Notes under the pieces: generated by a model
Told to the model about the DNA's origin: nothing
Databases searched by the model: none
What the model saw: the letters and a program-made list of their open reading frames with translations, nothing else
Assembly (NCBI RefSeq): GCF_045679555.1
Contig: NC_092091.1
Coordinates: 73,494,787-73,558,786, forward strand
Reading direction: 5' to 3'
Source of the DNA: Salvelinus alpinus
Taxonomy: Eukaryota > Chordata > Actinopteri > Salmoniformes > Salmonidae
DNA length: 64,000 nt
Shown here: one piece after another, positions 21,854 through 33,219 of the stretch
Layout of the letters: every line of letters starts with the position of its first letter
How positions within the stretch are numbered: position 1 is the first letter of the stretch
Made by a program: the position numbers and the translations under genes

Positions 21854-22692
21854 CTTAACACACTTGTGCTCAAATACAGTAACTTCTACTTCTAACCTCA
21901 ACTCTAATGTAAGTCTGTACCTGTGTCTTCTCCCTGCACTGTCCTGGGTCTGTGTGACTTTAGGTAGTGAAACTATCTGTCATCCACAGTGGATGATAAA
22001 TTGTGAAATCAACACAACACTGGCCACCATGTGACTCCCACCAGCCTTAGTTTGATAATATACTACATGATATGACTCCCACCAGCCTTAGTGTGATAAT
22101 ATACTACATGATATGACATTATATCATGCTATGTGATGTATGTGTGAATTCACAGGGTCCCAATGTTGGATGTGCTAAAAAAATTGGGAAATACATGTAC
22201 ACTACATATATTCTGACTGAGTTTACAGTAGCCTCTGCCTTCAATGGAGAGCACATTATGGCTTTCACTCTGTGACTGGAAGTGTAGGGAGAAGTTGATC
22301 TTGGGTCAGTTTTGCATTTCCACCACAAATGGTTAAGGTTAAGATTGGGGGAAAGAAACCTGTTCCTAGATCTGTACCTAGGGGAAACCTCCCCCCGTGT
22401 TGTGACCGGCCACCAATGGCCATATAGGGGTCTTTGTTCTATCTATGCTGACTGTGAATAGTTACTCAGAATGAAAAAGCAGAAGTTCTGACAATATCTC
22501 CATAGTTTCAGTTTTAAGGGAATCGAAAGAATAAAAACCCTTCACATGTTTTATGCCAAAACATTCATATCTCCACCCTGTCTTTTAGTACAACATAACA
22601 TCTACATACTGGTTACATCTAATGACACAACTCTCTCTGCACTGATTCCACTGTTCCACATGACATCTACCTACATGAACTATTATACAACT
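21854..22692. other. Intergenic flank of lectin fragment F
   Basis: Diverged copy of 3581-4394. It contains a direct repeat of the actcccaccagccttagt / gataatatactacatgatat segment at about 22034-22110. No gene is seen. Confidence 0.6.
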
Positions 22693-23765
22693 CTACAGCT
22701 CTACTCTATTCCACAGGAGGAGAGAAAGCATCACACAGATCCTGAGATACAGGGACAGAGTCAAAGGTGTCCCTCTGGTGGACGTAGTACTAACTACAGG
22801 TACAGCTGTAGTGTTGGTGACAGAGACCTGGGTGAATGTAGTACTAACTACAGGTACAGCTGTAATGTTGGTGACAGAGACCTGGGTGGATGTAGTACTA
22901 ACTACAGGTACAGCTGTAGTGTTGGTGACAGAGACCTGGGTGGATGTAGTACTAACTACAGGCACAGCTGTAGTGTTGGTGACAGAGACCTGGGTGAATG
23001 TAGTACTAACTACAGGTACAGCTGTAGTGTTGGTGACAGAGACCTGGGTGGATGTAGTACTAACTATAGGTACAGCTGTAGTGTTGGTGACAGAGACCTG
23101 GGTGGATGTAGTACTAACTACAGGTAAAGCTGTGGTGTTGGTGACAGAGACCTGGGTGGATGTAGTACTAACTACAGGTACAGCTGTGGTGTTGGTGACA
23201 GAGACCTGGGTGGATGTAGTACTAACTACAGGTACAGCTGTGGTGTTGGTGACAGAGACCTGGGTGGATGTAGTACTAACTACAGGTACAGCTGTAGTGT
23301 TGGTGACAGAGACCTGGGTGGATGTAGTACTAACTACAGGTACAGCTGTTGTGTTGGTGACAGAGACATGGGTGGATGTAGTACAAACTACAGGTACAGC
23401 TGTAGTGTTGGTGACAGAGACCTGGGTGGATGTAGTAGTTTCCCAAGATGCTTTTGGGAAACGGGGCCCTGGGTTGTAGAGCTCACAACTACCCCAACAG
23501 AGTCCTTCACTGAGCCCAGACACACACTCATGTTGCCTGCCCTGTCCTCTACCACCAGTTCTAACTTCTAACAGCAGGTGGCACTGCAGTCCACAGGGTC
23601 ATTTTTTTTGGCTCTGGGGCCCACTGCCATAGAACTGTTGAGGGTCCCTTTGCCCGGGCATAGGGTGATGCAGATGATGCCTGTCTCGTTGACACCGTCG
23701 GTGAGGTTGGCAGAGCGCTGCCAGTTTGAGGAGCTGCATGCTGCCGGGCAGTCAGAGGAGACCAC
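22693..23765 (-). CDS. Mucin-like gene 3' exons (copy 2): Cys/Asn-rich segment, 12 repeats, hydrophobic tail
   Basis: On the minus strand 23765-23568 encodes SSDCPAACSSSNWQRSANL...GTLNSSMAVGPRA and stops at TAG. Within 23523-22693 an open frame carries 12 copies of the 18-residue unit VSVTNTTAVPVVSTTSTQ, followed by a hydrophobic C-terminus (RICVMLSLLLWNRVEL). The repeats are dense in Thr/Ser and NTT sequons, as in heavily O-glycosylated stalks; the terminal hydrophobic run would suit a GPI signal or a membrane anchor. How the two frames join is not clear: either a short intron or loss of frame. The 60-bp array continues upstream in the coding sense. Possible VWA7 relationship, low certainty. 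Confidence 0.5.
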
Positions 23766-26430
23766 TGAGGTGTAATAACAACAGTTTTAGTAGCTGCATG
23801 CTGCCGGACAGTCAGAGGAAACCACTGAGGTGTAATAACAACAGTTTGAGGAGCTGCATGCTAACGGGCAGTCAGAGGAGACCACTGAGGTACAATAACA
23901 ACAGTTTGAGGAGCTGCATGCTAACGGGCAGTCAGAGGAGACCACTGAGGTACAATAACAACAGTTTGAGGAGCTGCATGCTAACGGACAGTCAGAGGAG
24001 ACCACTGAGGTATAATAACAACAGTTTGAGGAGCTGCATGCTAACGGACAGTCAGAGGAGAACACTGAGGTATAATAACAACAGTTTGAGGAGCTGCATG
24101 CTAACGGGCAGTCAGAGGAGACCACTGAGGTATAATAACAACAGTTTTAGTAGCTGCATGTTAACGGGCAGTCAGAGGAGACCACTGAGGTACAATAACA
24201 ACAGTTTGAGGAGCTGCATGCTAACGGACAGTCAGAGGACACCACTGAGGTACAATAACAACAGTTTGAGGAGCTGCATGCTGCCGGACAGTCAGAGGAA
24301 ACCACTGAGGTGTAATAACAACAGTTTGAGGAGCTGCATGCTAACGGGCAGTCAGAGGAGACCACTGAGGTACAATAACAACAGTTTGAGGAGCTGCATG
24401 CTAACGGGCAGTCAGAGGAGACCACTGAGGTACAATAACAACAGTTTGAGGAGCTGCATGCTAACGGACAGTCAGAGGAGACCACTGAGGTATAATAACA
24501 ACAGTTTGAGGAGCTGCATGCTAACGGACAGTCAGAGGAGAACACTGAGGTATAATAACAACAGTTTGAGGAGCTGCATGCTAACGGGCAGTCAGAGGAG
24601 ACCACTGAGGTATAATAACAACAGTTTTAGTAGCTGCATGTTAACGGGCAGTCAGAGGAGACCACTGAGGTACAATAACAACAGTTTGAGGAGCTGCATG
24701 CTAACGGACAGTCAGAGGACACCACTGAGGTACAATAACAACAGTTTGAGGAGCTGCATGCTAACGGACAGTCAGAGGAGACCACTGAGGTATAATAACA
24801 ACAGTTTGAGGAGCTGCATGCTAACGGACAGTCAGAGGAGACCACTGAGGTATAATAACAACAGTTTGAGGAGCTACATGCTAACCGACAGTCAGAGGAG
24901 ACCACTGAGGTATAATAACAACAGTTTTAGTAGCTGCATGCTAACGGACAGTCAGAGGAGACCACTGAGGTACAATAACAACAGTTTGAGGAGCTGCATG
25001 CTAACAGACAGTCAGAGGAGACCACTGAGGTATAATAACAACAGTTTGAGGAGCTGCATGCTAACAGACAGTCAGAGGAGACCACTGAGGTATAATAACA
25101 ACAGTTTGAGGAGCTTCATGCTAACGGGCAGTCAGAGGAGNNNNNNNNNNNNNNNNNNNNNNNNNNNNNNNNNNNNNNNNNNNNNNNNNNNNNNNNNNNN
25201 NNNNNNNNNNNNNNNNNNNNNNNNNNNNNNNNNNNNNNNNGCATGCTAACGGGCAGTCAGAGGAGACCACTAAGGTGTAATAACAACAGTTTGAGGAGCT
25301 GCATGCTAACGGACAGTCAGAGGAGACCACTAAGGTATAATAACAACAGTTTGAGGAGCTGCATGCTAACGGGCAGTCAGAGGAGACCACTAAGGTATAA
25401 TAACAACAGTTTGAGGAGCTGCATGCTAACGGGCAGTCAGAGGAGACCACTAAGGTATAATAACAACAGTTTGAGGAGCTGCATGCTAACGGGCAGTCAG
25501 AGGAGACCACTAAGGTATAATAACAACAGTTTGAGGAGCTGCATGCTAACGGACAATCAGAGGAGACCACTGAGGTATAATAACAACAGTTTGAGGAGCT
25601 GCATGCTAACGGGCAGTCAGAGGAGACCACTGAGGTATAATAACAACAGTTTGAGGAGCTGCATGCTAACGGACAGTCAGAGGAAACCACTGAGGTATAA
25701 TAACAACAGTTTGAGGAGCTGCATGCTACCGGGCAGTCAGAGGAGACCACTGAGGTATAATAACAACAGTTTGAGGAGCTACATGCTAACGGGCAGTCAG
25801 AGGAAACCACTAAGGTATAATAACAACAGTTTGAGGAGCTGCATGCTACCGGGCAGTCAGAGGAGACCACTGAGGTATAATAACAACAGTTTGAGGAGCT
25901 ACATGCTAACGGGCAGTCAGAGGAAACCACTGAGGTATAATAACAACAGTTTGAGGAGCTGCATGCTAACGGGCAGTCAGAGGAGACCACTGAGGTATAA
26001 TAACAACAGTTTGAGGAGCTGCATGCTAACGGACAGTCAGAGGAGACCACTGAGGTATAATAACAACAGTTTGAGGAGCTGCATGCTACCGGGCAGTCAG
26101 AGGAGACCACTGAGGTATAATAACAACAGTTTGAGGAGCTGCATGCTAACGGACAGTCAGAGGAGACCACTGAGGTATAATAACAACAGTTTGAGGAGCT
26201 GCATGCTACCGGGCAGTCAGAGGAGACCACTGAGGTATAATAACAACAGTTTGAGGAGCTGCATGCTACCGGGCAGTCAGAGGAGACCACTGAGGTATAA
26301 TAACAACAGTTTGAGGAGCTGCATGCTAACGGACAGTCAGAGGAGACCACTGAGGTATAATAACAACAGTTTGAGGAGCTGCATGCTAACGGGCAGTCAG
26401 AGGAGACCACTGAGGTATAATAAGAACCCG
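23740..26430 (-). repeat. 60-bp tandem array, about 43 units visible, from the Cys-rich exon
   Basis: The unit on the plus strand is accactgaggtataataaca, acagtttgaggagctgcatg, ctaacgggcagtcagaggag. On the minus strand it encodes 20 residues (SSDCPLACSSSNCCYYTSVV). The last unit in gene sense runs directly into SSSNWQRSANLTDG, so the array expanded from that exon. Unit variants: about/ac versus gg at ctaacgg, ta versus tg in ggtataa, and four units with ttttagtag. The last type puts a stop in the minus frame, so the array is not one coding exon as assembled. A blocked higher-order pattern is visible: about nine units at 23820-24240 recur at 24300-24720. A 100-N gap interrupts it. Confidence 0.9.
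25141..25240. other. Assembly gap (100 N) inside the 60-bp array
   Basis: Placeholder gap; the flanking units are in the same register family, so the true array length is unknown. Confidence 0.95.
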
Positions 26431-26967
26431 TTGTTATCAAGGTAATCACATGTATATCTGGGATGCATCCGGTTTACTCAGCCCAACATCACATGCACAG
26501 TAGCACTCAGTGCACCCTGGGAGCAGCGCGATCAGTGATGTCGTCATTATGTCATCAAAAACATGGCAGACATTAGATGAATATACATTTTTGTAAATAT
26601 TTTTTATCGGCCTCAGTGATAATTATCTGAATAATTCAATGGCTATATTGTGCACAAAGGTGATGACTAAAGTGTCTTATTACACATTTTCAAGTCTGAC
26701 TGCCTAGCGTCTGTTAAACTGCAGTACAGAAACAAAACTGTTGGAGCAATCGAAACAGTGCTTCTAGACCAGTAACCCTTTTCCTCTTGGAGGAGATGCC
26801 TGGTAGCCCTCACTGGGGAGTGGTAAATATCATATGTAACAGCCCCAAGATAATTCAGGGAGTTTCCAGAACTCCCCCTTCCTTTCTGCTGATTTGGACA
26901 ACCTGTTTAATCCCAAATATACATCAACATGTTCAGGAGGTCCAGGACTACAAACATGGGTCATTAT
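26431..26967. other. Non-coding stretch upstream of the 60-bp array
   Basis: No gene or repeat that I recognise in 26450-26820. From 26820 the shared 3' flank of the duplicated unit begins. Confidence 0.5.
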
Positions 26968-27147
26968 TTTTTATTTTACCTTTATTTAACTAGGCAAGTC
27001 AGTTAAGAACATTTTTTTTTTTCAAAGACAGCCTAGGAACAGTGCCTGTTTAGGGGCAGAACAACAGATTTGTACCTTATCAGCTCAGGGATTTGAACTT
27101 GCAACCTTTCAGTTACTAACCCAACACTCTAACCACTAGGCTACCCT
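26968..27147 (-). mobile_element. tRNA-derived SINE in the shared flank
   Basis: It starts with T-rich sequence and ctttatttaactaggcaagt, and ends accactaggctaccct; the tRNA-like head is on the right, so the element lies on the minus strand. The paralogous flank at about 20812-20830 reads straight through (cattataatgtccat) and gives the empty site. Confidence 0.75.
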
Positions 27148-27705
27148 ATAATATCCATACAATTGCTTTGACAGTACAAACCGCTCAAGTGGATTTTGAG
27201 GGTGAGTAGTCTTAACCAGTGAGGATGAGATGGCGACATAATTGGCCACAGCCCACTTCTCTCCTAATGAACCTGATTGGTTGAGTTTGAGTGACAGCTG
27301 GTTGAACCACTGAAAATACCCACTTCACTTCCCTCTTTTGTTACCCATATAAGGGAACAGCAGTTAAATGTGAGCATTTGATATTGTGCCTAAATGTAAC
27401 TTGACAACAAAGACTGACTGTCAAAAATGATTAAGTAACATCCATTGATACCCTTTGATATCTCTACTACACTACATTGATTAGTGACACAGTCAACTCC
27501 TATACAGTGTATGTAATGGTGGTTTGGTACTGTTGAGAATGTTATCACCAGGTCTAAATTGGAGCTTGTAAATATCTGTAGCAAGTAAGAAGATTGCATT
27601 TTATCTGGAAATGGTGAAATGCACTGCATGCAGAGTGTTGACAAAATCAAATGTACTTGATGTTGACTCGTACACAGGAAGTTATGTCAGGAAATAAGTA
27701 AGGCT
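27148..27705. other. 3' flank of lectin gene C
   Basis: Non-coding; duplicated at 4998-5453 and 21340-21525. No gene seen. Confidence 0.6.
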
Positions 27706-27711
27706 TTTATT
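27706..27711 (-). promoter_or_regulatory. Polyadenylation signal of lectin gene C
   Basis: AATAAA on the minus strand about 80 bases after the gene C stop codon, in the same sequence context as the signal of gene B. Confidence 0.65.
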
Positions 27712-27954
27712 AATATGCTAATACAAAGAAATACAACATGTGAGTTGGTTTGAGACACAGAGAGAGAGAACTGTAGGTTGCTGTATGTGTTACAGTATGT
27801 TGTCATGGTGATGTTGAAACGCTTTCTCACAAATCCAGTTGAGTTTGCTGTCACATGACAAGTCATTCCATGACTTTAGAGCACTCTGATCTTCGTGTAT
27901 CTCAACACAGTCCTCGTTCCCAGTAGGACCTGCATTATCAGGCTGTTTGGCACA

Positions 27955-28995
27955 CCAGTACCTACAGGGTTAAAAACAGTCAGATATAATTGTTAATACC
28001 AGTACCTACAGGGTTAACAACAGTCAGATATCATGGTTAATACCAGTACCTACAAGGTTAAAAACAGTCAGATATCATGGTTAATACCACTACCTACAAG
28101 GTTAACAACAGTCAGATATCATGATTAATACCAGCACTTACAGGGTTATAAACAGTCAGATAGCATGGTTAATACCAGTACCAACAGGGTTAAAAACAGT
28201 CAGATATCATGGTTAATACCAGTACCTACAGGGTTAAAAACAGTCATATATCATGGTTAATACCAGTACCTACAGGGTTAAAAACACTCAGATATCATGG
28301 TTAATACCAGTACCTACAGGGTTAAAAACAGTCATATATCATGGTTAATACCAGTACCTACAGGGTTAACAACAGTCAGATATCATGGTTAATACCAGTA
28401 ATTACAGGGTTAAAAACAGTCAGATATCATGGTTAATAACAGCACCTACAGGGTTAACAACAGTCAGATGTAATGGTTAATACCACTACCTACAGGGTTA
28501 ACAACAGTCAGATGTCATTGTTAATAGCAGTACCTATAGGGTTAACAACAGTCAGATATCATGGTTAATACCAGTACCTACAAGGTTAACAACAGTCAGA
28601 TATCATGGTTAATACCAGTACCTACAGGGTTAAAAACAGTCAGATATCATGGTTAATATCAGTACCTACAAGGTTAACAACAGTCAGATATCATGGTTAA
28701 TACCAGCACTTACAGGGTTAAAAACAGTCAGATATCATGGTTAATACCAGTACCTACAAGGTTAACAACAGTCAGATATCATGGTTAATACCAGCACTTA
28801 CAGGGTTAAAAACAGTCAGATATCATGGTTAATACCAGTACCTACAAGGTTAACAACAGTCAGATATCATGGTTAATACCAGTACCTACAGGGTTAAAAA
28901 CAGTCAGATATCATGGTTAATTCCAGTACCTACAGGGTTAAAAACAGTCAAATGTCATTGTTAATAGCAGTACCTACAGGGTTAAAAACAGTCAG
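27955..28995. repeat. 44-bp intronic minisatellite, about 23 units (gene C intron 5)
   Basis: Same unit and position as in gene B, directly before the last exon. Most units keep the ccctgtag|GTACTGG word in the gene's sense; some have cttgtag. About 1 kb long against 0.34 kb in gene B. Confidence 0.9.
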
Positions 28996-29951
28996 ACATA
29001 ATTTAGAAAATCACAATCCTAAATAATATGCAGACATGTTTCATAGTTAACTTTGTTGCCTGCCATCAATGACATTTTCCTCTATAGAAAAAGGTTGATT
29101 GTTTTATTGATAGATTAGTTATCATCTCTCACCCTGTGGTCAGTGGGGTGCCGTCCACCCATTTCCAGGTCCCCTCAGTAACAGAGTCAGTCAGACCAAT
29201 CCAGACACTCTTCTTGAGGTTGAAGAGAAACTGCTGTTGTTGAGAAAGATAAATACATATTAATGTTTGATCATTTCTAACCATCTCTCTCTCTTTCTCA
29301 CTCCCACCTGTTCCTTATCACTGTTTATGATCACCAGGTCTGCTCCTCTCTCCAGACAGTCCTGTCTGCTCTTCTCCCAGGTTTTCTCAATCGTCTCAGA
29401 GAGGAAGTACCAACTGGATTCAAACTTCTGCCAGCCTTCAGGACAGGTTTGTTCTACAAGAATATAACATGAATTTCCTTCAACTTATCACCCTGGATAC
29501 TTAATGAAAGAATACAGACAAACTATACAGTTTGTTGGATGAATGATAATTTGTTACTGTAGGTTTACTCACTGCAATTGGTAAGCCTCCCGCTAAGAAA
29601 ATCTCTCTCAGTCTGTAGTTGGTCTCTTTCTTTAGTCAGGTTGTTGTAACTGGTCTGTAGCTGGTCTCTCTCTTTAGTCATGGTGATGTAAATTTTCTGT
29701 AGCTGGTCTCTCTCTCTTTAGTCAGGTTGTTGTAACTGGTCTGTAACTGGTCTCTCTCTGTAGTCAGGTTGTTGTTACTGGTCTGTAGCTGGTCTCTCTC
29801 TTTAGTCAGGTTGTTGTAACTGTTCTGTAGCTGGTCTCTCTCTGCAGATGAGTTCTTTGAGACGTTGCTGTCTGCAACAACAATAAAGACGAAGTTGCTT
29901 ACTAAAATAGATCATATCAGAACTATTACATCTGAATTATAAGAACTATTT

Positions 29952-30629
29952 AAACAGTGAACAAAAATATAAATGCAACATGTGTTGGTCCCATGTTTCA
30001 TGAGATGAATTAAAAGTTCCCAGAAATGTTCCATATGCACAAAAAAGCTTATTTCTCTCAAATGTGTTTACATCCCTGTTCGTCAGCATTTATCCTTTGC
30101 CAAGATAATCTATCCACCTAACAGGTGTGGCATATCAAGAAGCTGATTAAACAGCATGGTCATTACACAGGTGCACCTTGTGCAGCAGAGAATAAAAGGC
30201 CTCTTTAAAATGTGTAGTTTTGCCACAGATGTCTCAAGTTTTGAGGGAACGTGTATCTGGCATGCTAACTGCAGGAATGTCCACCAGAGCCGTTGTCAGA
30301 TAAATTAATGTTCATTTCTCTACCATAAGCTGCCTCCAATGTTGTTTTAGAGAATTTGGCAGTACGTCCAACTGGCCTCACAACTGCAGACCACATGTAA
30401 CCACGCCAGTCCATCACCTCCACATCTGTCTTCTTCACCTGTTGGATCGTCTGAGGGAGGGTGCTGAGGAGTATTTCTGTCAGTAATAAAGCCCTTTTTT
30501 GAACCTCTGCCAGTCATGTGACATACATAGATTAGGGCCTAATGAATTTATTTCCATTGACTGATATGAACTGTAACTCAGTGAAATCTTAGAAATGTTT
30601 GCATGTTGCATTTATATTGCTGTTTAGTA
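29952..30629. mobile_element. Non-autonomous TIR transposon in gene C intron 2
   Basis: The ends form inverted repeats around tataaatgcaacatg (aacagtgaacaaaaatataa on the left; atttatattgctgttt on the right). The 0.68-kb body has no open transposase but contains short stretches resembling decayed coding sequence (gcatgctaactgcaggaatg). A widespread salmonid element in my recollection; superfamily not assigned. Confidence 0.6.
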
Positions 30630-30880
30630 TAGATATACTGTAGACTTACATTGGAAAGACTGGCCTATGATCCCAGCCAGTAGGAGAACACACAGCAGCC
30701 CCAGACACGCTGCAGCAACTCCAGAGGGTCTCTTCCACCACTGAAAATGTACTGAATCACAAATGATTAAAGATCTTTGGTAATGTGTTTTACTGTATCA
30801 TCCAGGATTGGGACAAATAAATCTGTAGTACTACAGGATAATCTCACCTGTTATATATATTGTGTGTGTAATTTATTTGC

Positions 30881-30883
<3 letters not shown>

Positions 30884-30971
<88 letters not shown>
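30884..30971. repeat. (TG)n tract right after the exon 1 donor of gene C
   Basis: A pure TG tract starting a few bases inside intron 1. A similar tract lies at the same place in copy A2 (54869-55008) and short versions in A1, F and D. Confidence 0.9.
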
Positions 30972-30975
<4 letters not shown>

Positions 30976-31164
30976 ACCTGAGTGCTGGTCTCCTGGTCCA
31001 TTATTAGGAGCAGTGTCTGCTGTCTCTTCTCTCTTGGTGCTGGTCTCACCGTCTCTCAGGGTGTCTGCACTGACGTAGATATCCACAATCCTCTCCTTCA
31101 TCTCACCTCTGTTAAACTTGACCTCCTTGTTCATATCTGGCTCAGCATTGATGGCCTCAGACAT

Positions 31165-31424
31165 CTCAAAAAACTTACTGTGTTTTCTGTCTGTACTCGG
31201 GTTCTGGTACTATCGTTGCCCTTCTGTCTGTGTCTGTTTCTGTGTCTGCTCTGAGTCTGTGACTAACTGTTTATGATGTCATCCTCAGAATAAAATGGAA
31301 ATGTAGAAAGAGGAAGATAATAAAAGTGTAACATGGTGGTTGAGGTTGGGACATTTTCTGCTCCAGTACATCTTTATAGCTGATTCCTGAGAACAGTGGA
31401 CTTACTTATCAGGAGAAACTGTAT
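31165..31424. other. 5' flank of lectin gene C
   Basis: Should contain the 5' UTR and promoter. No TATA box I would defend; the 25-bp array begins at its far end. Confidence 0.5.
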
Positions 31425-32795
31425 AACCTCATGTTGTGTCTAATGTCCTGACCTCATGTTGTGTCTAATGTACTGACCTCATGTTGTGTCTACTGTACTG
31501 TCCTCGTCTTGTGTCTAATGTCCTGACCTCATGTTGTGTCTACTGTCCTGACCTCATGTTGTGTCTACTGTCCTGACCTCATGTTGTGTCTACTGTCCTG
31601 ACCTCATGTTGTGTCTTATGTACTGAACTCATGTTGTGTCTACTGTCCTGACCTCATGTTGTGTCTACTGTCCTGACCTCATGTTGTGTCTACTGTCCTG
31701 ACCTCATGTTGTGTCTACTGTCCTGACCTCATGTTGTGTCTAATGTACTGACCTCATGTTGTGTCTAATGTCCTGACCTCATGTTGTGTCTAATGTACTG
31801 ACCTCATGTTGTGTCTAATGTACTGACCTCATGTTGTGTCTAATGTACTGACCTCATGTTGTGTCTAATGTACTGACCTCATGTTGTGTCTACTGTACTG
31901 ACCTCATGTTGTGTCTAATGTACTGAGCTCATGTTGTGTCTAATGTACTGACCTCATGTTGTGTCTAATGTACTGACCTCATGTTGTGTCTAATGTCCTG
32001 ACCTCATGTTGTGTCTAATGTACTGACCTCATGTTGTGTCTAATGTACTGACCTCATGTTGTGTCTAATGTACTGACCTCATGTTGTGTCTAATGTCCTG
32101 ACCTCATGTTGTGTCTAATGTACTGACCTCATGTTGTGTCTAATGTCCTGACCTCATGTTGTGTCTAATGTCCTGACCTCATGTTGTGTCTAATGTCCTG
32201 ACCTCATGTTGTGTCTAATGTCCTGACCTCATGTTGTGTCTAATGTACTGACCTCATGTTGTGTCTAATGTACTGACCTCATGTTGTGTCTAATGTACTG
32301 ACCTCATGTTGTGTCTAATGTACTGACCTCATGTTGTGTCTAATGTACTGACCTCATGTTGTGTCTAATGTACTGAGCTCATGTTGTGTCTAATGTACTG
32401 ACCTCATGTTGTCTAATGTCCTGACCTCATGTTGTGTCTAATGTCCTGACCTCATGTTGTGTCTAATGTACTGACCTCATGTTGTGTCTAATGTCCTGAC
32501 CTCATGTTGTGTCTAATGTACTGACCTCATGTTGTGTCTAATGTACTGAGCTCATGTTGTGTCTAATGTCCTGACCTCATGTTGTGTCTAATGTACTGAC
32601 CTCATGTTGTGTCTAATGTCCTGACCTCATGTTGTGTCTAATGTACTGACCTCATGTTGTGTCTAATGTCCTGACCTCATGTTGTGTCTAATGTACTGAC
32701 CTCATGTTGTGTCTAATGTACTGACCTCATGTTGTGTCTAATGTACTGACCTCATGTTGTGTCTAATGTACTGACCTCATGTTGTCTAATATTCT
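31425..32795. repeat. 25-bp minisatellite, about 54 units
   Basis: The unit is acctcatgttgtgtctaatg followed by tactg or tcctg. The two variants (tac/tcc), plus taatg/tactg and rare gagctc forms, are interspersed in irregular order. It lies between gene C and pseudogene D and ends in the G run. Confidence 0.95.
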
Positions 32796-32815
32796 GGGGG
32801 GGGGGGGGGGGGGGG
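32796..32815. repeat. Homopolymer of 20 G
   Basis: Uninterrupted G run directly at the end of the 25-bp array. Its length is likely unreliable in the assembly; a G-quadruplex is possible by composition. Confidence 0.9.
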
Positions 32816-33219
32816 TCCTACGGCACTGTGTTTTCATTGTTGATTGAAAACACATTTAACAATGAGTCTGTTGTACTGACTCCATGTTGTATCTGATGAT
32901 GTGTGAAACATACAGTAACTACTGGGACTCCAAAGTTACAATCAGGAAATAAGTAGGAAACATTTTCATATGCAAATACAAACCATGTAATGTGTGTGTC
33001 CCCATTTCCAGGTCTCCTTTTCATCATGTCAGTCAGGCCAATCCAGGCTCTCTTGTTAAGGTTGAAGAGAAATGTCTGTTGTTGAGAAAGATGTAGTTAA
33101 CTACAAATGGTCGGTATGTGTAAAATAAAATACACTACTGACCAAGGAATGTTAGTCCAGATCTCGATCCAGCTCTCTGTCTCTGACACCTGTTCCTGTT
33201 TTCTGTTAATCATCACCAG

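Larger units (their letters stand above)
27790..31164 (-). pseudogene. C-type lectin type II receptor gene C, all six exons, one 2-bp frameshift
   Basis: Exons on the minus strand: 30978-31164 (ATG at 31164), 30650-30751, 29573-29871, 29308-29453, 29133-29233 and 27790-27961 (TAA). The tail starts MSEAINAEPDMNKE and holds VDIYVSAD. A membrane helix, a neck of about six 14-residue repeats and a full lectin domain (WIGLTD, QPD, NEDCVEI, SWND, WICEKAF) follow, about 334 residues in all. All splice sites look normal. The neck exon has two extra bases near 29712-29721 (ctctctctcttt instead of ctctctcttt), which shifts the frame and stops soon after in the neck. This is either a true loss or a sequencing error in a repeat. 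A TIR transposon (29952-30629) sits in intron 2. Confidence 0.75.

Noticed and set aside
23726-25249. Plus-strand open frame of about 500 codons in the 60-bp array (repeated SCMLTGSQRRPLRYNNN)
   Set aside because: A 60-bp unit keeps any open frame open. There is no flanking domain or start context on the plus strand, while the minus strand joins a recognisable exon.
27955-28995. CRISPR-like array of regular repeats
   Set aside because: The 44-bp units are contiguous without unique spacers, lie in a vertebrate intron and have no cas genes; the same holds for the 25-, 54- and 60-bp arrays.
32796-32815. G20 run as a telomere-like or regulatory G-quadruplex element
   Set aside because: A homopolymer at the end of a minisatellite is more simply slippage or a base-calling artefact; kept only as a repeat.
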